DNA of 64,000 nt, taken from positions 15,562,001 through 15,626,000 of the forward strand of contig JAMPIQ010000001.1 in the NCBI GenBank assembly GCA_024699855.1. The letters run 5' to 3'. Shown here in pieces: positions 35,276-45,695 of the stretch (position 1 is its first letter; each line of letters starts with the position of its first letter). The DNA comes from Aphelenchoides besseyi (Eukaryota; Nematoda; Chromadorea; Rhabditida; Aphelenchoididae). The notes below the pieces were generated by a model that saw only the letters and a program-made list of their open reading frames with translations, did no database searches and was not told where the DNA came from. Position numbers and translations under genes: made by a program.

Positions 35276-36913
35276 TTATTGCACTTTAGAAGCGAACAGC
35301 GATGCACGTATAACAGGAATTAGAGGACGGACCGAATTGAAGATGTGAACAAAGACGGGCAAGAATAATGGCACGTAAATGGCGTATCGTTGTTCCAACG
35401 GAAAGTTCAGGTACTGAAGAGTTGATGGATGTTTGGCAGCGCGTTCAGCTAAGATACGAGCACGTAGTGCTGAATCCATGTCTAAGAAACGTAAAAATGA
35501 AAGTTAAAATAGTTAGTCAACTTACCAATTAGACCCTGACGACGTGCTTTTAACAAGGTTGCCATTAGAACTTCGTGTGACTCATAAACATCGACAGCCA
35601 CCTCACGACTGATTACCATGTCCTCGATTTTGCGTCGAAGAGCGTGTATTGAACGAAGTGCTGTTGTGGCACGTTCAATGTGCTCTCGAAACGATTGAAT
35701 TCGAAATCGTAGCCATTCGAATTCTTGAGCTGCTAACTTAGGATCGAAATCGACTCGCCAATTCGGTTCAATAGGTCGAATGTTCAGTTGAGTCTTCACA
35801 ATGTCAAGAATCGCTTGTGACACTCGAGTTGCTGCTTTTGCGTTCTGAATGTTCATTGTTGTCAAACCGCCCCACGATGCAACGGATATGGCATTTGACT
35901 TCTCATTCTAGAGTACATCATAAAAGCCTTTTAAACGAGAGTTTACGTTTTCATCATTGATCTCAATTTCTCTGTCGTCCACAAAAACTGCCACTTTAAT
36001 CAACGGTTGTGCAATTCCAACGCCAAACCACGAAACGAATTTGTCAACTTCGGTGGTGATTGCTTCCGAGTTATCGTTCGGTAGAAAGTAGTGGGTAGAC
36101 GAGTTCTTTGGTGTCTTTTTCTCAACGAACTGATCGACATCAAAATCCCACAGATGCAAAGCGGAAACGTCGATCAGAACTCCACCTTTTTGATAGGCGA
36201 AGTTGGCGATTTGCTTTGCTTTCTTCAGAACTTCGTCTTCGATTTTCGCGTTCTGTCGACCGTCGAAGTGCAGAAACACCAAATGCAAATGATAGAGAGT
36301 GGAGACCGGCAAACGATCCCAAACGCTCAAAGTCTTCTAAAAAAAAGCTTAATACTGTAGCAAACAAATCACTTACTTGAACATCTTCGTTGGCAATTGC
36401 ATTCAAACGCTGCAAACCCAAAACTCGTTCCAGTAGTCGTGACAAACTCTCTGTTCCATCAAATCGAATGGCCAGAGCTCGAGCATTCGGTTTTGGGCTG
36501 AAGACCGTTGAGTTGAAATCTGCAGAAGAGCGCGGAAAGTGTCGAGTGAATTGCTGCGTTTCCAACAACACGACGTTCAACGTTTCATCGCCAAGAGCGT
36601 AGTTGAACGCTTCCAAATTATCCGCTTCTTCACTCGTCGTGTGGAATTCAACATCAACAAACTCGGCGTGAAGATGTACGTCGGGACTTTTGCTCATCAG
36701 TTGATCCAACAGATCACGCAGCTCATCCGATCGAATCGAATGACTTTCGTAGAAGATCCGCAAATTTAACGGTACTTCAACGTCCGCAACCGACGGATCC
36801 AACGGTTGAAGAGCTGCCCGATACGGCGAAGTCGTGATCCACCACAACGGAAATCCAACGACGAAAAAAACAAACGAATAGAAAATGAGATTCAATTGAC
36901 GAACATCAGCCAT
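35276..36913 (-). CDS. PIGS: GPI transamidase component PIG-S
   Basis: Subunit of the ER complex that transfers GPI anchors to proteins. ATG 36913 (MADVRQLNLIFYSF) leads into the first membrane helix and the conserved GFPLWWITTSPYRAALQPLD. The luminal domain continues with VEVPLNLRIFYESH and FDGTESLSRLLERVLGLQRL. A later stretch has TVEVQKH-antisense-free coding for LSTLYHLHLVFLHFDGRQNA, then NDNSEAITTEVDKFVSWFGV. The C-terminal half reads SWGGLTTMNIQNAKAATRVS, EWLRFRIQSFREHIERATTA and RQGLIDMDSALRARI. The second helix (YAIYVPLFLPVFVHIFNSVR) is close to the end (FASKVQ, stop 35276-35278). Two-helix topology with a large luminal loop is the PIG-S layout. Five or so exons. Confidence 0.93.
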
Positions 36914-37524
36914 TTTCTGAAGACAAAAATATATGATTCGAAGCAGCAACTTACATATAGAACTTGATTATTAACAAACTAACTTGTAAAAGCCATTGGT
37001 CAGAAAACTTCTTCCACAAAATTTACTTGTAGAGAACTTTCCAACAAAATGCCAAAAGAAAACGTTCGTCTTGATTTTACGGTATGCAAATTATGAAGGG
37101 TAGACGGTTGGTCCACATGTTTGTCGGTGTTTCGGTAGAGAATAAGCAGAAATTTTGGCCCAGAAAACATGCTCAACAACAAGTTCAGTGAATCAAAGAA
37201 GCGACGGGCAAGTTCTTGAGTTTTAACTAACATTTCCATTGGCTAGATCTGCGGTTTAACAACTGTTTTAACTGATTTTGTTTCTTTAGATGTGTAATTG
37301 AAGGTAAACTCTGAAAGTGCCTAACACTTCTCAAAGCAAACTCGTAACCAAGTTCGTACATAAAAACTGCTGAGCAATCACTTTTCTTTCTAATCGTAGT
37401 TTAACGATAGTTGATTCAATACGAAACGAAGAGCTACTGTTTATTATCAAGTGTCCACAACTGATTATGTTGACGCTATTACTTTGATTTAGATTATGAC
37501 CACAAGCATTTATCAATAAGGAAG
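36914..37524. other. 0.6 kb intergenic region between PIG-S and DNPEP
   Basis: Holds an ATG-initiated minus-strand frame of 79 codons (37239-37000, MEMLVKTQELARRFF) with no family resemblance and no clear splice sites; it may be chance or 5' leader. Otherwise featureless. Confidence 0.4.
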
Positions 37525-39228
37525 TTACTCGTCCCGAATTGCAAAAGTCTCGTTCTTTTGACCATAAGATGAGAACAACTCCTGAAAGAAGATGTTTTGT
37601 GATTAGGAATTAGATGCAGTTAACCTTGTAGAGACGAATAGCCGAGAAAACCGAAGCCAAATCTCCACACTCACGACATGAATGCATTCCGAGTTGTGCA
37701 CAACCAACATCAATGGTTAAAGCTCCGGTCTTGCTCGAAATGAATGGCCCAATAGTCGAACCACAAGGCGATGCGTTTTGAACAACAAATTTCTGGAAAC
37801 AAATAGATGAATGTGAAAATGAATCACAACTTACGGTCAACTTGACATCCGCTTTCTTGGCCATTTCGTGCAAGATTGTGAATGATAATGGAGTTGTAGC
37901 ATAACGTTGATTTGCATTGATCTTCACAACGACCGATCCATCAAAACGCGGACGATGATTACGCTCGTGCCTATCCGGATAGTTTGGATGGGCAGCATGA
38001 GCTTGGTCGGCACTAACAATAAAAGATTTGTGAATTCCACGTGAAAAGCCTTCGGCCGAATTGGACATATCATCATCTAAAAGAGCTGTTCATTTACGAC
38101 CATTAGCGTGAACTAACCGCCAGTGTAGATACGCTCCAAAATTTGATTTACAATCGCACTCTGTGCTCCAGTGGCCGATTCACTTCCAACTTCTTCATGA
38201 TCAAAACAGAAACCAATTCGAGTGCACGGATCCGACTTGATGTTTTCCTCATCACGCCCACTCTCAATCAATCCCTGCAAGGTTGAATAGACGCCAACCA
38301 AATTGTCCAGACGAGCCGAGAACACAAACTCATTCTTCATTCCACCAACGACCGCCTTCTCAGTGTTGTAGGCACGCAAGTCCAAATCGACAATGTCGTC
38401 GACGTCACATTTTACCTCGTTAGCAATCACCTTCAACAGTTCGTGATGATGATCTCGTTTCTTTTCGGCACCTAAAAGCTCGCGTACTTGACTTTTATTG
38501 GATGAACTCACATTCTGCCTTCTTTTCTGCTTCGGTTTTACATTCATCATCTTTGCTGACCGAGTTTTCGAGCATAAAAATCGGTTGTAAGTGTTCTTCA
38601 GCTTTCAAATCCGGTTGTTGACGATTTGTACACGTTTCTAAGTGAATCGCAACGTTCGGAACGTACAAGATTGGATGTTGCAAATCCACAAGTGCCGTTT
38701 GACAGCCACCGTCTTTGTTTCGGTAGGTCACCAAACCGGCTAACGACAAGTTCCGGTCGAACCATGTGCGCCAAATTCCACCACCATAACAGTCGACAGC
38801 AACCTAAGACAATGAATGTTGTTAAGTTCGAATTCTGAAACCCACTTGTTTGAATCCTTCTCGAGTCAAACGCGAAATCGGTCGAACTTTCAAGCACGGC
38901 GAATCCGTGTGCGCTCCGACAATCACATAACCATTGCCATAGCGATATTGACCGCCAACAATAAACGCACAGATGGTCGTGTAACCTCTAAAACAAACAT
39001 CGAATCAATGAGATCGTATGATCAACTTGCTTAGTCAGATAGTAACGACCTCCGGCTTCCAATTTCCATTCTTCGGCCAAATTCAAACGTTTAAAACCGT
39101 TTTCTTCCAACATGTTTGCCGATGTTTTAACCACTAAAATCGCGTATAAGAACCATTTAACCAACTTTATTACCATGATATGGAGAAGGCCCATTGTCGA
39201 GGAAACGGCAGAAATCGGTGGCAGACAT
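37525..39228 (-). CDS. DNPEP: Aspartyl aminopeptidase (M18)
   Basis: Cytosolic dodecameric zinc aminopeptidase that removes N-terminal Asp/Glu. ATG 39228: [18 protein letters not shown], the usual start with the SPxH motif. First metal-binding histidine in [16 protein letters not shown]. Then [52 protein letters not shown] (bridging Asp), and [17 protein letters not shown] with the catalytic Glu pair. After that come [47 protein letters not shown] and the last ligand His in [17 protein letters not shown] is at 37525-37527. Seven or so exons. All catalytic and metal residues I can check are present, so it should be active. Confidence 0.96.
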
Positions 39229-39856
39229 TTTCGGCTGAAAACCCGACTGTCAACACAAAAGTTTTCGAATTCCAAAACACGTTTAAACAACTTCAAATGG
39301 CAACAACAAAGAAAGTGAAAGTAATGACCTTTGATTGAAAATTTCGAAGGTGCGGTTCCGAAATCGGACGTTTGATTTTGATAAAACGACGATCAGTGTG
39401 AAATTTGGTCGCCGATAAGAACGAGAATTTGCGTCCGAACGTTGAATAGGTGCAAAGTGAAAAAACGTCAGTGGTTGAATGGACCAATGACCTTGAGGTT
39501 AGAACATTGAGAGACAGAGGAGATAGTCGAAAATAGAACATTTGGAAAGAACTTTTAATCCTGAGAGATTGCTTCAATAAGACTCCGACAATAACTGATG
39601 TTGGTCATTTTTGCGAACAAGGGATTGTGTGAACAAAGTTAAAGGTTTTCGAGTTAGCATCAAATGATCGAAATTCCTAACAAGCTTGTCTGTTCGTTTG
39701 TTAACTGTATTCGTGCGCATAAGCACGCTAAACGCCATCAGACTTCGGAATAAACAAAAATAATATGGAAACTATGTTAGTTGTTGGTTGACCGTTACAA
39801 ATGACCCTTTAGTTCACAGAAGTTATTCTGGCGACTCTCTGGTGCTCACATTCATT
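39229..39856. other. 0.6 kb intergenic region
   Basis: Lies between the DNPEP start and the stop of the small membrane-protein gene, both on the minus strand. No supported gene; an open minus-strand frame at 39293-39577 is Phe/Ser/Leu-rich and looks non-coding. Confidence 0.45.
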
Positions 39857-40270
39857 TCAAGTAGTTTCTTCATATTTATAAAACCAATCAATGGGCAAAT
39901 TCACTGGAATTCCTAGTCGAGAAATAACTGATGGTTGACGCACTTTGATTTGTTTGCTGAAAAATGGACTAGAAATCAAAATCGAAGTCGAACTCACTTT
40001 TAAAGTCTCCAATTGCAGTTTGCTGTCCTCTTCCAAAAAACGACGACGTAGACGACGTTCTTCAGTCAATTGAATCGCACGAAGTTGTTTGGTTAAGTAC
40101 TTGCGAAGTGCCCAAATAAGAACGAAAAGCAGTGCAATGCCCAGAGCAATCATAGGTGCAATCAAGGAGAGAGTTTTCTCTTCCCGTTCACGCACCGTGT
40201 CCCAACCTTTTCGTTGAACATCGTCATCACCAGCAAAGCACGTGATCTCCGATGGATTATTGTCGACCAT
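39857..40270 (-). CDS. Small single-pass membrane protein, unknown
   Basis: About 120 residues. ATG 40270: MVDNNPSEITCFAGDDDV, then an acidic/charged segment (REREEKTL), one strong membrane helix (IAPMIALGIALLFVLIWAL), a basic flank (RKYLTKQLRA) and a charged coiled-coil helix (EERRLRRRFLEEDSKLQLET). One intron (about 39969-39997) precedes the end QIKVRQPSVISRLGIPV to FYKYEETT and TGA at 39857-39859. Charge bias predicts an N-out/C-in topology. No family recognised. The PrimPol stop is 152 bp upstream on the same strand, so the two may be co-transcribed. Confidence 0.7.
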   Translation of the reverse strand: MVDNNPSEITCFAGDDDVQRKGWDTVREREEKTLSLIAPMIALGIALLFVLIWALRKYLTKQLRAIQLTEERRLRRRFLEEDSKLQLETLKVSSTSILISSPFFSKQIKVRQPSVISRLGIPVNLPIDWFYKYEETT

Positions 40271-40422
40271 TTTGAAGTACGAAGAACACCAGAACACACA
40301 AGGAATAGCAAATGAACAACAACGATCGTGTAAACAGAAAAATGAGCAGTTTACGCAAATTTTACGGCTATTGAAAAGTTTATTGAACGAATGGGTAAAT
40401 TTACATGCTTTCATCAAATTTT

Positions 40423-42150
40423 TCAAAGACGACGTTTCTTGACCTGGACAACTTCAATGATTTCAATATCCGAATCGCTATCTTCGATCAAAACTTCCTT
40501 TTGAGTTGACTGTGTTAACTCCGTCTTGAGTGGCTGATTTGAAGCCATGGGTCTCTTCGGTGCGCTGTTTTCGTGTCTTCGAATAGAGCTCTGTTGGTTA
40601 GTAGAATCGGTTAGTTGGTTTGCATCGTTTTTGTTCAAAGTCCCGATCTCCGTGTTCTCGATTGTTTCTTTTCTCATAGTTGGTGGTTGAGAACATACGA
40701 TACCTTCCTTCTCAACTGTTGTTGCTACTCCATACTGCGAAAAGACATCATCTGAAACTGGGTTCTTTGGCAAATTTGATCTTAGAATACAAACCTCGAG
40801 TTTCCAGAGTTTTCTTTTGAACTTCTTCGGGAATCGGAAAACTTTCGGACACAAAGTTTCGACATTCGGGATCGAAACATCGTTGAAACATCTCGAAAGT
40901 CTCCAAATTGACAATCCAGTAAACGTTCTGTCGTTTGTGTTCCCGTCTTTTATTCCAACAGAAACGACAGTTGTGAAACTGAAACGACAAAGTTCTTCCG
41001 TTGATTCCACCTCTCACCTCGTACTGAATTTGACGTCTGCAAAATGACGATAGAAACGATAGCGTGGTTTTGCGAATAACGGCCGCTGAAACCTGTTGAC
41101 GAACGAAAGCCAAAACGTGTTGATCCAAATCGGGGAACTTCGAAGGACCGAACGAAACGCAAAGATCTTTGACTCTCGTGTTGGTGTTTTGAACTAAACA
41201 ATTTGATTGAAATCGAATGTTAGTTCACTTACTAGGACGTAGAAATTGTTCGATTCCACCGCCACTGCCAACATGTTCCTTCCGTTGAATTGCCGCAGCT
41301 TTCGATTCCAATCGTTGAACATCGATAAGAAGATGTTTGTCGTAATCTTTCGGCATAATCAACGAATCGTAAAAGAGCGTTTCAAAATCGGGGTCTTTGT
41401 TATCTGAAACAAAGTATGAGCATTCATGACAATATCCGGACCTTACCGCCATAGAATTTACAATAATCGGCGTATTTCAGGATCTCCGGTTTACCGCATT
41501 TGGACGAAAAGACGAGACGAAAATTTCGGTTCTTCGAGTAAACCGACGGATCGTAGAACGATTGTCGGTCGTTACGTTCGTTGTCCAACCAACACTTTTT
41601 AGTCCTTTCCATTTCTTCGCTGATTCCCAGAAGCAGGAACTTCATTTGGGCGTTCGATGACAACAAGCGATCTTCGGGCAAATGAACGATCACGTGGGCG
41701 CTAAACTTCTTTTGACTCGTCGAATCCAAAATCAGAAATCGTTCTTCTTTGACCTCCAATCCCAGCATCTGTTTGAAGACTTTCTGGCAAATAGAAACGA
41801 ACTCGTGCACTAATTGAATTCCATCGACATTGGGATTCAACTTCTGATCGAACTCCAAATCGAAATACGGACGGCACGAACGATCTGCTTGAATAATCTC
41901 ATAAAAATGTTTTGGGGATTCCGGTTTGTTATAGAAATTGTAAAATTTGTCCAATGGAGTGCAAATGAACTTGCGACCACCTAAAGAAAACTCCAAATCG
42001 AAAACAAAAGAAAGAAAACTCACCGACTTTGAACTCCGGAGCTTCGAATGAAAAGAGCCGCGAGTCGGGATGCTTCTGTTGATAATCGAATCCCGCTGCT
42101 TGAAGACCATAGACAGTGAACGAATGGGCAACAGTTTTTCGTATGTTCAT
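40423..42150 (-). CDS. PRIMPOL: PrimPol, primase-polymerase
   Basis: Archaeo-eukaryotic primase that reprimes stalled forks in nucleus and mitochondria. ATG 42150. The catalytic core has all three motifs: CRPYFDLEFD (DxE), KKFSAHVIVHLP (SxH) and FYDPSVYSKNRNFRLVFSSK (the hD motif region). The C-terminal zinc knuckle has its Cys/His/Cys/Cys set: FHNCRFCWNKRREHKRQ, VYWIVNLETFEMFQRCFD and PECRNFVSESFPIPEE. The last part is low complexity and ends with an acidic, hydrophobic tail (IEDSDSDIEIIEVVQVKKRR); human PrimPol has acidic RPA-binding motifs at its C-terminus. That tail also looks like a SUMO-interaction motif. About six exons, stop 40423-40425. The next gene upstream on the same strand is RNR1. 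C. elegans lacks PrimPol, so this is informative for phylogeny. Confidence 0.93.
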
Positions 42151-42548
42151 TTGTAAATGGAAAGGGAAAAAATGATCGAATTTGCAGCGTCGAACAATTC
42201 GAATCCGCGACTTTCGCGCTCTGAATGTCAGTCGACGAGTTTGGCGTTCTCATCAGTCACCTTCAGCTTACAATGGAGAATTGATTTTAACTGTTGATAA
42301 GCAACAAAATCAGTGTTCATATCACTGGATTCATAACCCAAGAAGATGAGTGAGAACACTTTTCGTATATCAAGATTACTTAAATGTTAAAGCACTAGCT
42401 AAGTAATGAACCACATAGCCGGTAATTACATTCCACTATTGACAAAACTGCTTGAGAATTTTATTCAAGAGAATTAAGATATGAGTGCATTTGGAAAAGA
42501 GAGAAATAATAATGAGATTAGTTTGTTAAGTTTGAGATAATTCATTGC
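42151..42548. other. 0.4 kb between RNR1 stop and PrimPol start
   Basis: Co-directional (minus) gap of 398 bp. AT-rich; no coding frame. Could contain the PrimPol promoter or an operon spacer. Confidence 0.4.
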
Positions 42549-45250
42549 TTATGAGCTGCACATTGTACATTCGTTTGTTGACTCTTCGCTTCCAGCGATT
42601 GGTTTTTCACTTTCGGTGTTTGCTTTCACTCTCTTGGTTGTTGATCCTTCTGTTCCAATGAATGATTCTTCAAGTTGTGATATTGGCTTTTGAAGCGTGA
42701 ACTTGATCGGATTGACGCTCGGCTTGCTTCGCAAATAGTACATCCCGGTCTTCAGGCCCTGAAATCCACAAAGATTATTCAAATCGACATTGCGCTCACT
42801 TACCAGCTTCCATGCTTTGAAGTGCATTGTCGTGCAACGTGCATAATTCGGGGATTTAACGAACAAGTTCAACGATTGTGATTGATCGATGAAAGCGCCA
42901 CGATCGGCGGCCATTTCGATTAGTTCGGTTTGTTTGATCTCCCAAACGGTTCGATAGATTTCTTTTATTTCAGTCGGTAGACCCGGAAGTTCTTGAACTG
43001 AACCGTTATGCGCAATCAAAAAATCGCGAACTTCCGAATTCCACATGTTTAATTTCATCAAATCACAAACCAAATGTTGATTGACACACTGAAAGTGCAA
43101 ATAGACGTTGCAATGTTTGAATGAAGCACGCTTACTTGAAAATCTCCAGTAGAAACACGACGACTGTAAAGATTACTAGTGAACGGTTCGAAAGCTTCGT
43201 TGTTGCCGAGAATCTGAGCAGTCGTGGCAGTTGGCATTGGAGCAACAAGTAGGCTGTTGCGAAGTCCGTGCTTCTTGATCTTCTGCTTCAATTCGACCCA
43301 ATTCCATAAGTCGGAAGGTTGAACGTTCCACATGTCGTATTGAAGAATTCCTTTCGAAGCCGGCGATCCTTTGTAGGTCTCGTAAGGTCCGAGTTTTTCA
43401 GCCAACTCACACGAAGCTTCCAGAGCGCCGAAATAAATGGTCTCGAAGATTTGTTTGTTCAATTGGCGTGCTTCGGGACTTGTGAACGGATAGCGCATCA
43501 GAATGAAAGCATCAGCCAATCCTTGAACACCAATTCCAATCGGTCGATGTCGGAAGTTTGAAAGTTTTGCTTCTTCCAATGGATAGTAGTTTGCATCGAT
43601 GATTTTGTTCAGATTGCGAGTCACAACTTTTGATGTCTCTCGAAGTTTCTCGAAATCGAACTTCTTGTCGTCGGTGACAAATCGATTCAACGCGATTGAC
43701 GCCAAATTGCAAACAGCCACCTCGTCGGCACTTGAGTACTCGATGATTTCGGTACACAAGTTGGAACATTTGATTGTTCCCAAATTCTGTTGATTTGACT
43801 TTCGATTACACGCATCTTTGTAGAGCATGTACGGGAGTCCGGTTTCGCATTGACTGGAGATGATCAGACGCCACAAATCGCGAGCTTTCACTTTTTTACG
43901 ATAACGCTTCTCAGCCTCGTACCTAAAATACAGAAATGTAAACAATATTGTATTGACCGAAAACTAACTGAGTATATAGCTTCTCGAATTTTTCGCCCCA
44001 ACAATCGGAAAGTCCTGGACATTCATTTTCGCTCATCAACGACCAGTCAGCATCCTCTTCGACACGTTTCATGAACAAGTCGGGAATCCAGAGGCCAAGA
44101 AACAAGTCTCGACAGCGAGCCTCCTCGGGTCCAACGTTCAATCGCAAATGAACAAACTCGTAAATGTCGGCGTGCCACGGCTCTAGATACACGGCGAAGG
44201 CTCCTGGTCGTTTGCCGTTTTGACTAACAAACGTTGCAGTCGCATTGAAGTTTTTCAGTACCGGCAGCAAACCAGGTGAAGTGGCGGTGGTGCCACGAAT
44301 CTTCGTTCCATTTGCTCGAATGCAGTGAACATTGAATCCAACTCCACCACCTGATTTTGAAATCAAAGCACATTGTCGAAGTGTTGAATAGATTCCGTCA
44401 ATTGAATCCTCTTTCATTGTCAACAAGAAGCACGACGAAAGTTGCGGTCGTGGAGTGGCGGCGTTGAAAAGCGTTGGAGTTGCATGAGTGAATAAACGCT
44501 TAGACATTATGTTGTAGGTCTAAAAAGAGATTCACCAAGTCTGTGATTACTGCTTGATACCTCAATCGCTGCATCAATGTCTTCTTTGTGAATTCCGATG
44601 GCAACACGCATAAACATGTACTGCGGACGTTCAACAATCTGATCCTTCACTTTCATCAAATACGTTCGTTCCAAGGTTCGAAAACCGAAGTATGTGAAAT
44701 GGAAGTCTCGATGATGAACGATCGCATTGTCCAAACGCTAAACTTACACGTAAAGTATGAAAATCGTCAAAACCCCACTTGTTTGTTTGCCATCACGATC
44801 CTGTAAACATCGTCGGCAATCTGTGGTTCTTGTTCATCATTTCGATACAACTGTTCGATGGCTGCGGAAAAGCGTTTGCTAGTTTGTTTTTGAAGATTCG
44901 AAACCGCAATACGTGCGGCCAACGTCTCGAAATCCGGATGTTCGAATACCCGGGTCGATGCGTAGTTTGCAGCAAACTCGTCCAATTGAGTTGTCTTGAT
45001 GCCATCGTAGATCAAACGAACGATGTTGATCGTGATTTCTTCCTGAAAGACAAACGTGAAGACCGAAAGATATCGCAACCAACAGGAACAATGAAATTGC
45101 GGTCCAATCCAACGGTCAAAGCTTCGATTCGTGTAGCGATCTTGTCCAAGAGAAGTCGTTCACTCGATCCATCTGACAAGAAAGTACAATCCACTGATCA
45201 TCTCACTTACCGCGTTTAATCACACGGATCAGCTTTGCGCCTAAGCTCAT
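42549..45250 (-). CDS. RRM1 (rnr-1): Ribonucleoside-diphosphate reductase large subunit
   Basis: Class Ia RNR alpha subunit, rate-limiting for dNTP synthesis. ATG 45250: [13 protein letters not shown], then after an intron [19 protein letters not shown], the ATP-cone. Active-site cysteines and partners are visible: [12 protein letters not shown] (first redox Cys), [11 protein letters not shown] (Asn, thiyl Cys, Glu), and [14 protein letters not shown] (second redox Cys). Substrate and loop segments [13 protein letters not shown] and [16 protein letters not shown] follow. Then [20 protein letters not shown], a family hallmark. The C-terminal swinging arm ends [10 protein letters not shown] with the CxxC pair, stop 42549-42551. 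Nine or so exons. An E2F-like site lies 101-108 bp upstream of the ATG. Divergent from UTP13. Confidence 0.97.
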
Positions 45251-45695
45251 GGCTTCAGTTGTGGAATATCTCTAAGAGAAGTCAACAAGCAAACGAACTG
45301 AAACTGTTGACTCCTCGCATAGGATCGCGTTTAGGAAATTTCAAAAACTCGCGCCAAAACTCCTTGTTTAGATTCCAATATTCTGTCGTTAATGTGAGTG
45401 CGAATTTGCATCTCCGATAATATTTTACGACCATCTGTCGAATCGGATGTTGATTCGAATGTGTTAATGCGAGTGACCGTAGTATAGGTTCACATCTTCA
45501 GATAACTCGAATTCCAAACAAAAGTGACCATTACATTTGTTTATTTTACGCTTCAAATTGTTAGCTGATTGTTATCAAAAGACGTTTTACTCGTCAATCA
45601 AAATGCCAAAAAGCAATCAATCCAACGAAAACTAACCAACTTCCCTTTCTCGACTTCAGCACTTTTACTTTCAGTTCAAGTTCTTGATCGTTAAA
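45251..45695. promoter_or_regulatory. Divergent promoter region of RNR1 and UTP13, with an E2F-like site
   Basis: 445 bp. GCGCCAAA at 45351-45358 (TTTGGCGC on the minus strand, matching TTTSSCGC) lies about 100 bp upstream of RNR1, a classic E2F target in animals. TTTACTTTCAG about 20 bp before the UTP13 ATG is a leader-acceptor-like site. Function inferred from position and motif. Confidence 0.45.

Noticed and set aside
37000..37239. 79-codon minus-strand ATG ORF between PIG-S and DNPEP
   Set aside because: No homology I can recognise and no poly(A) or splice context; length is within chance for this base composition.
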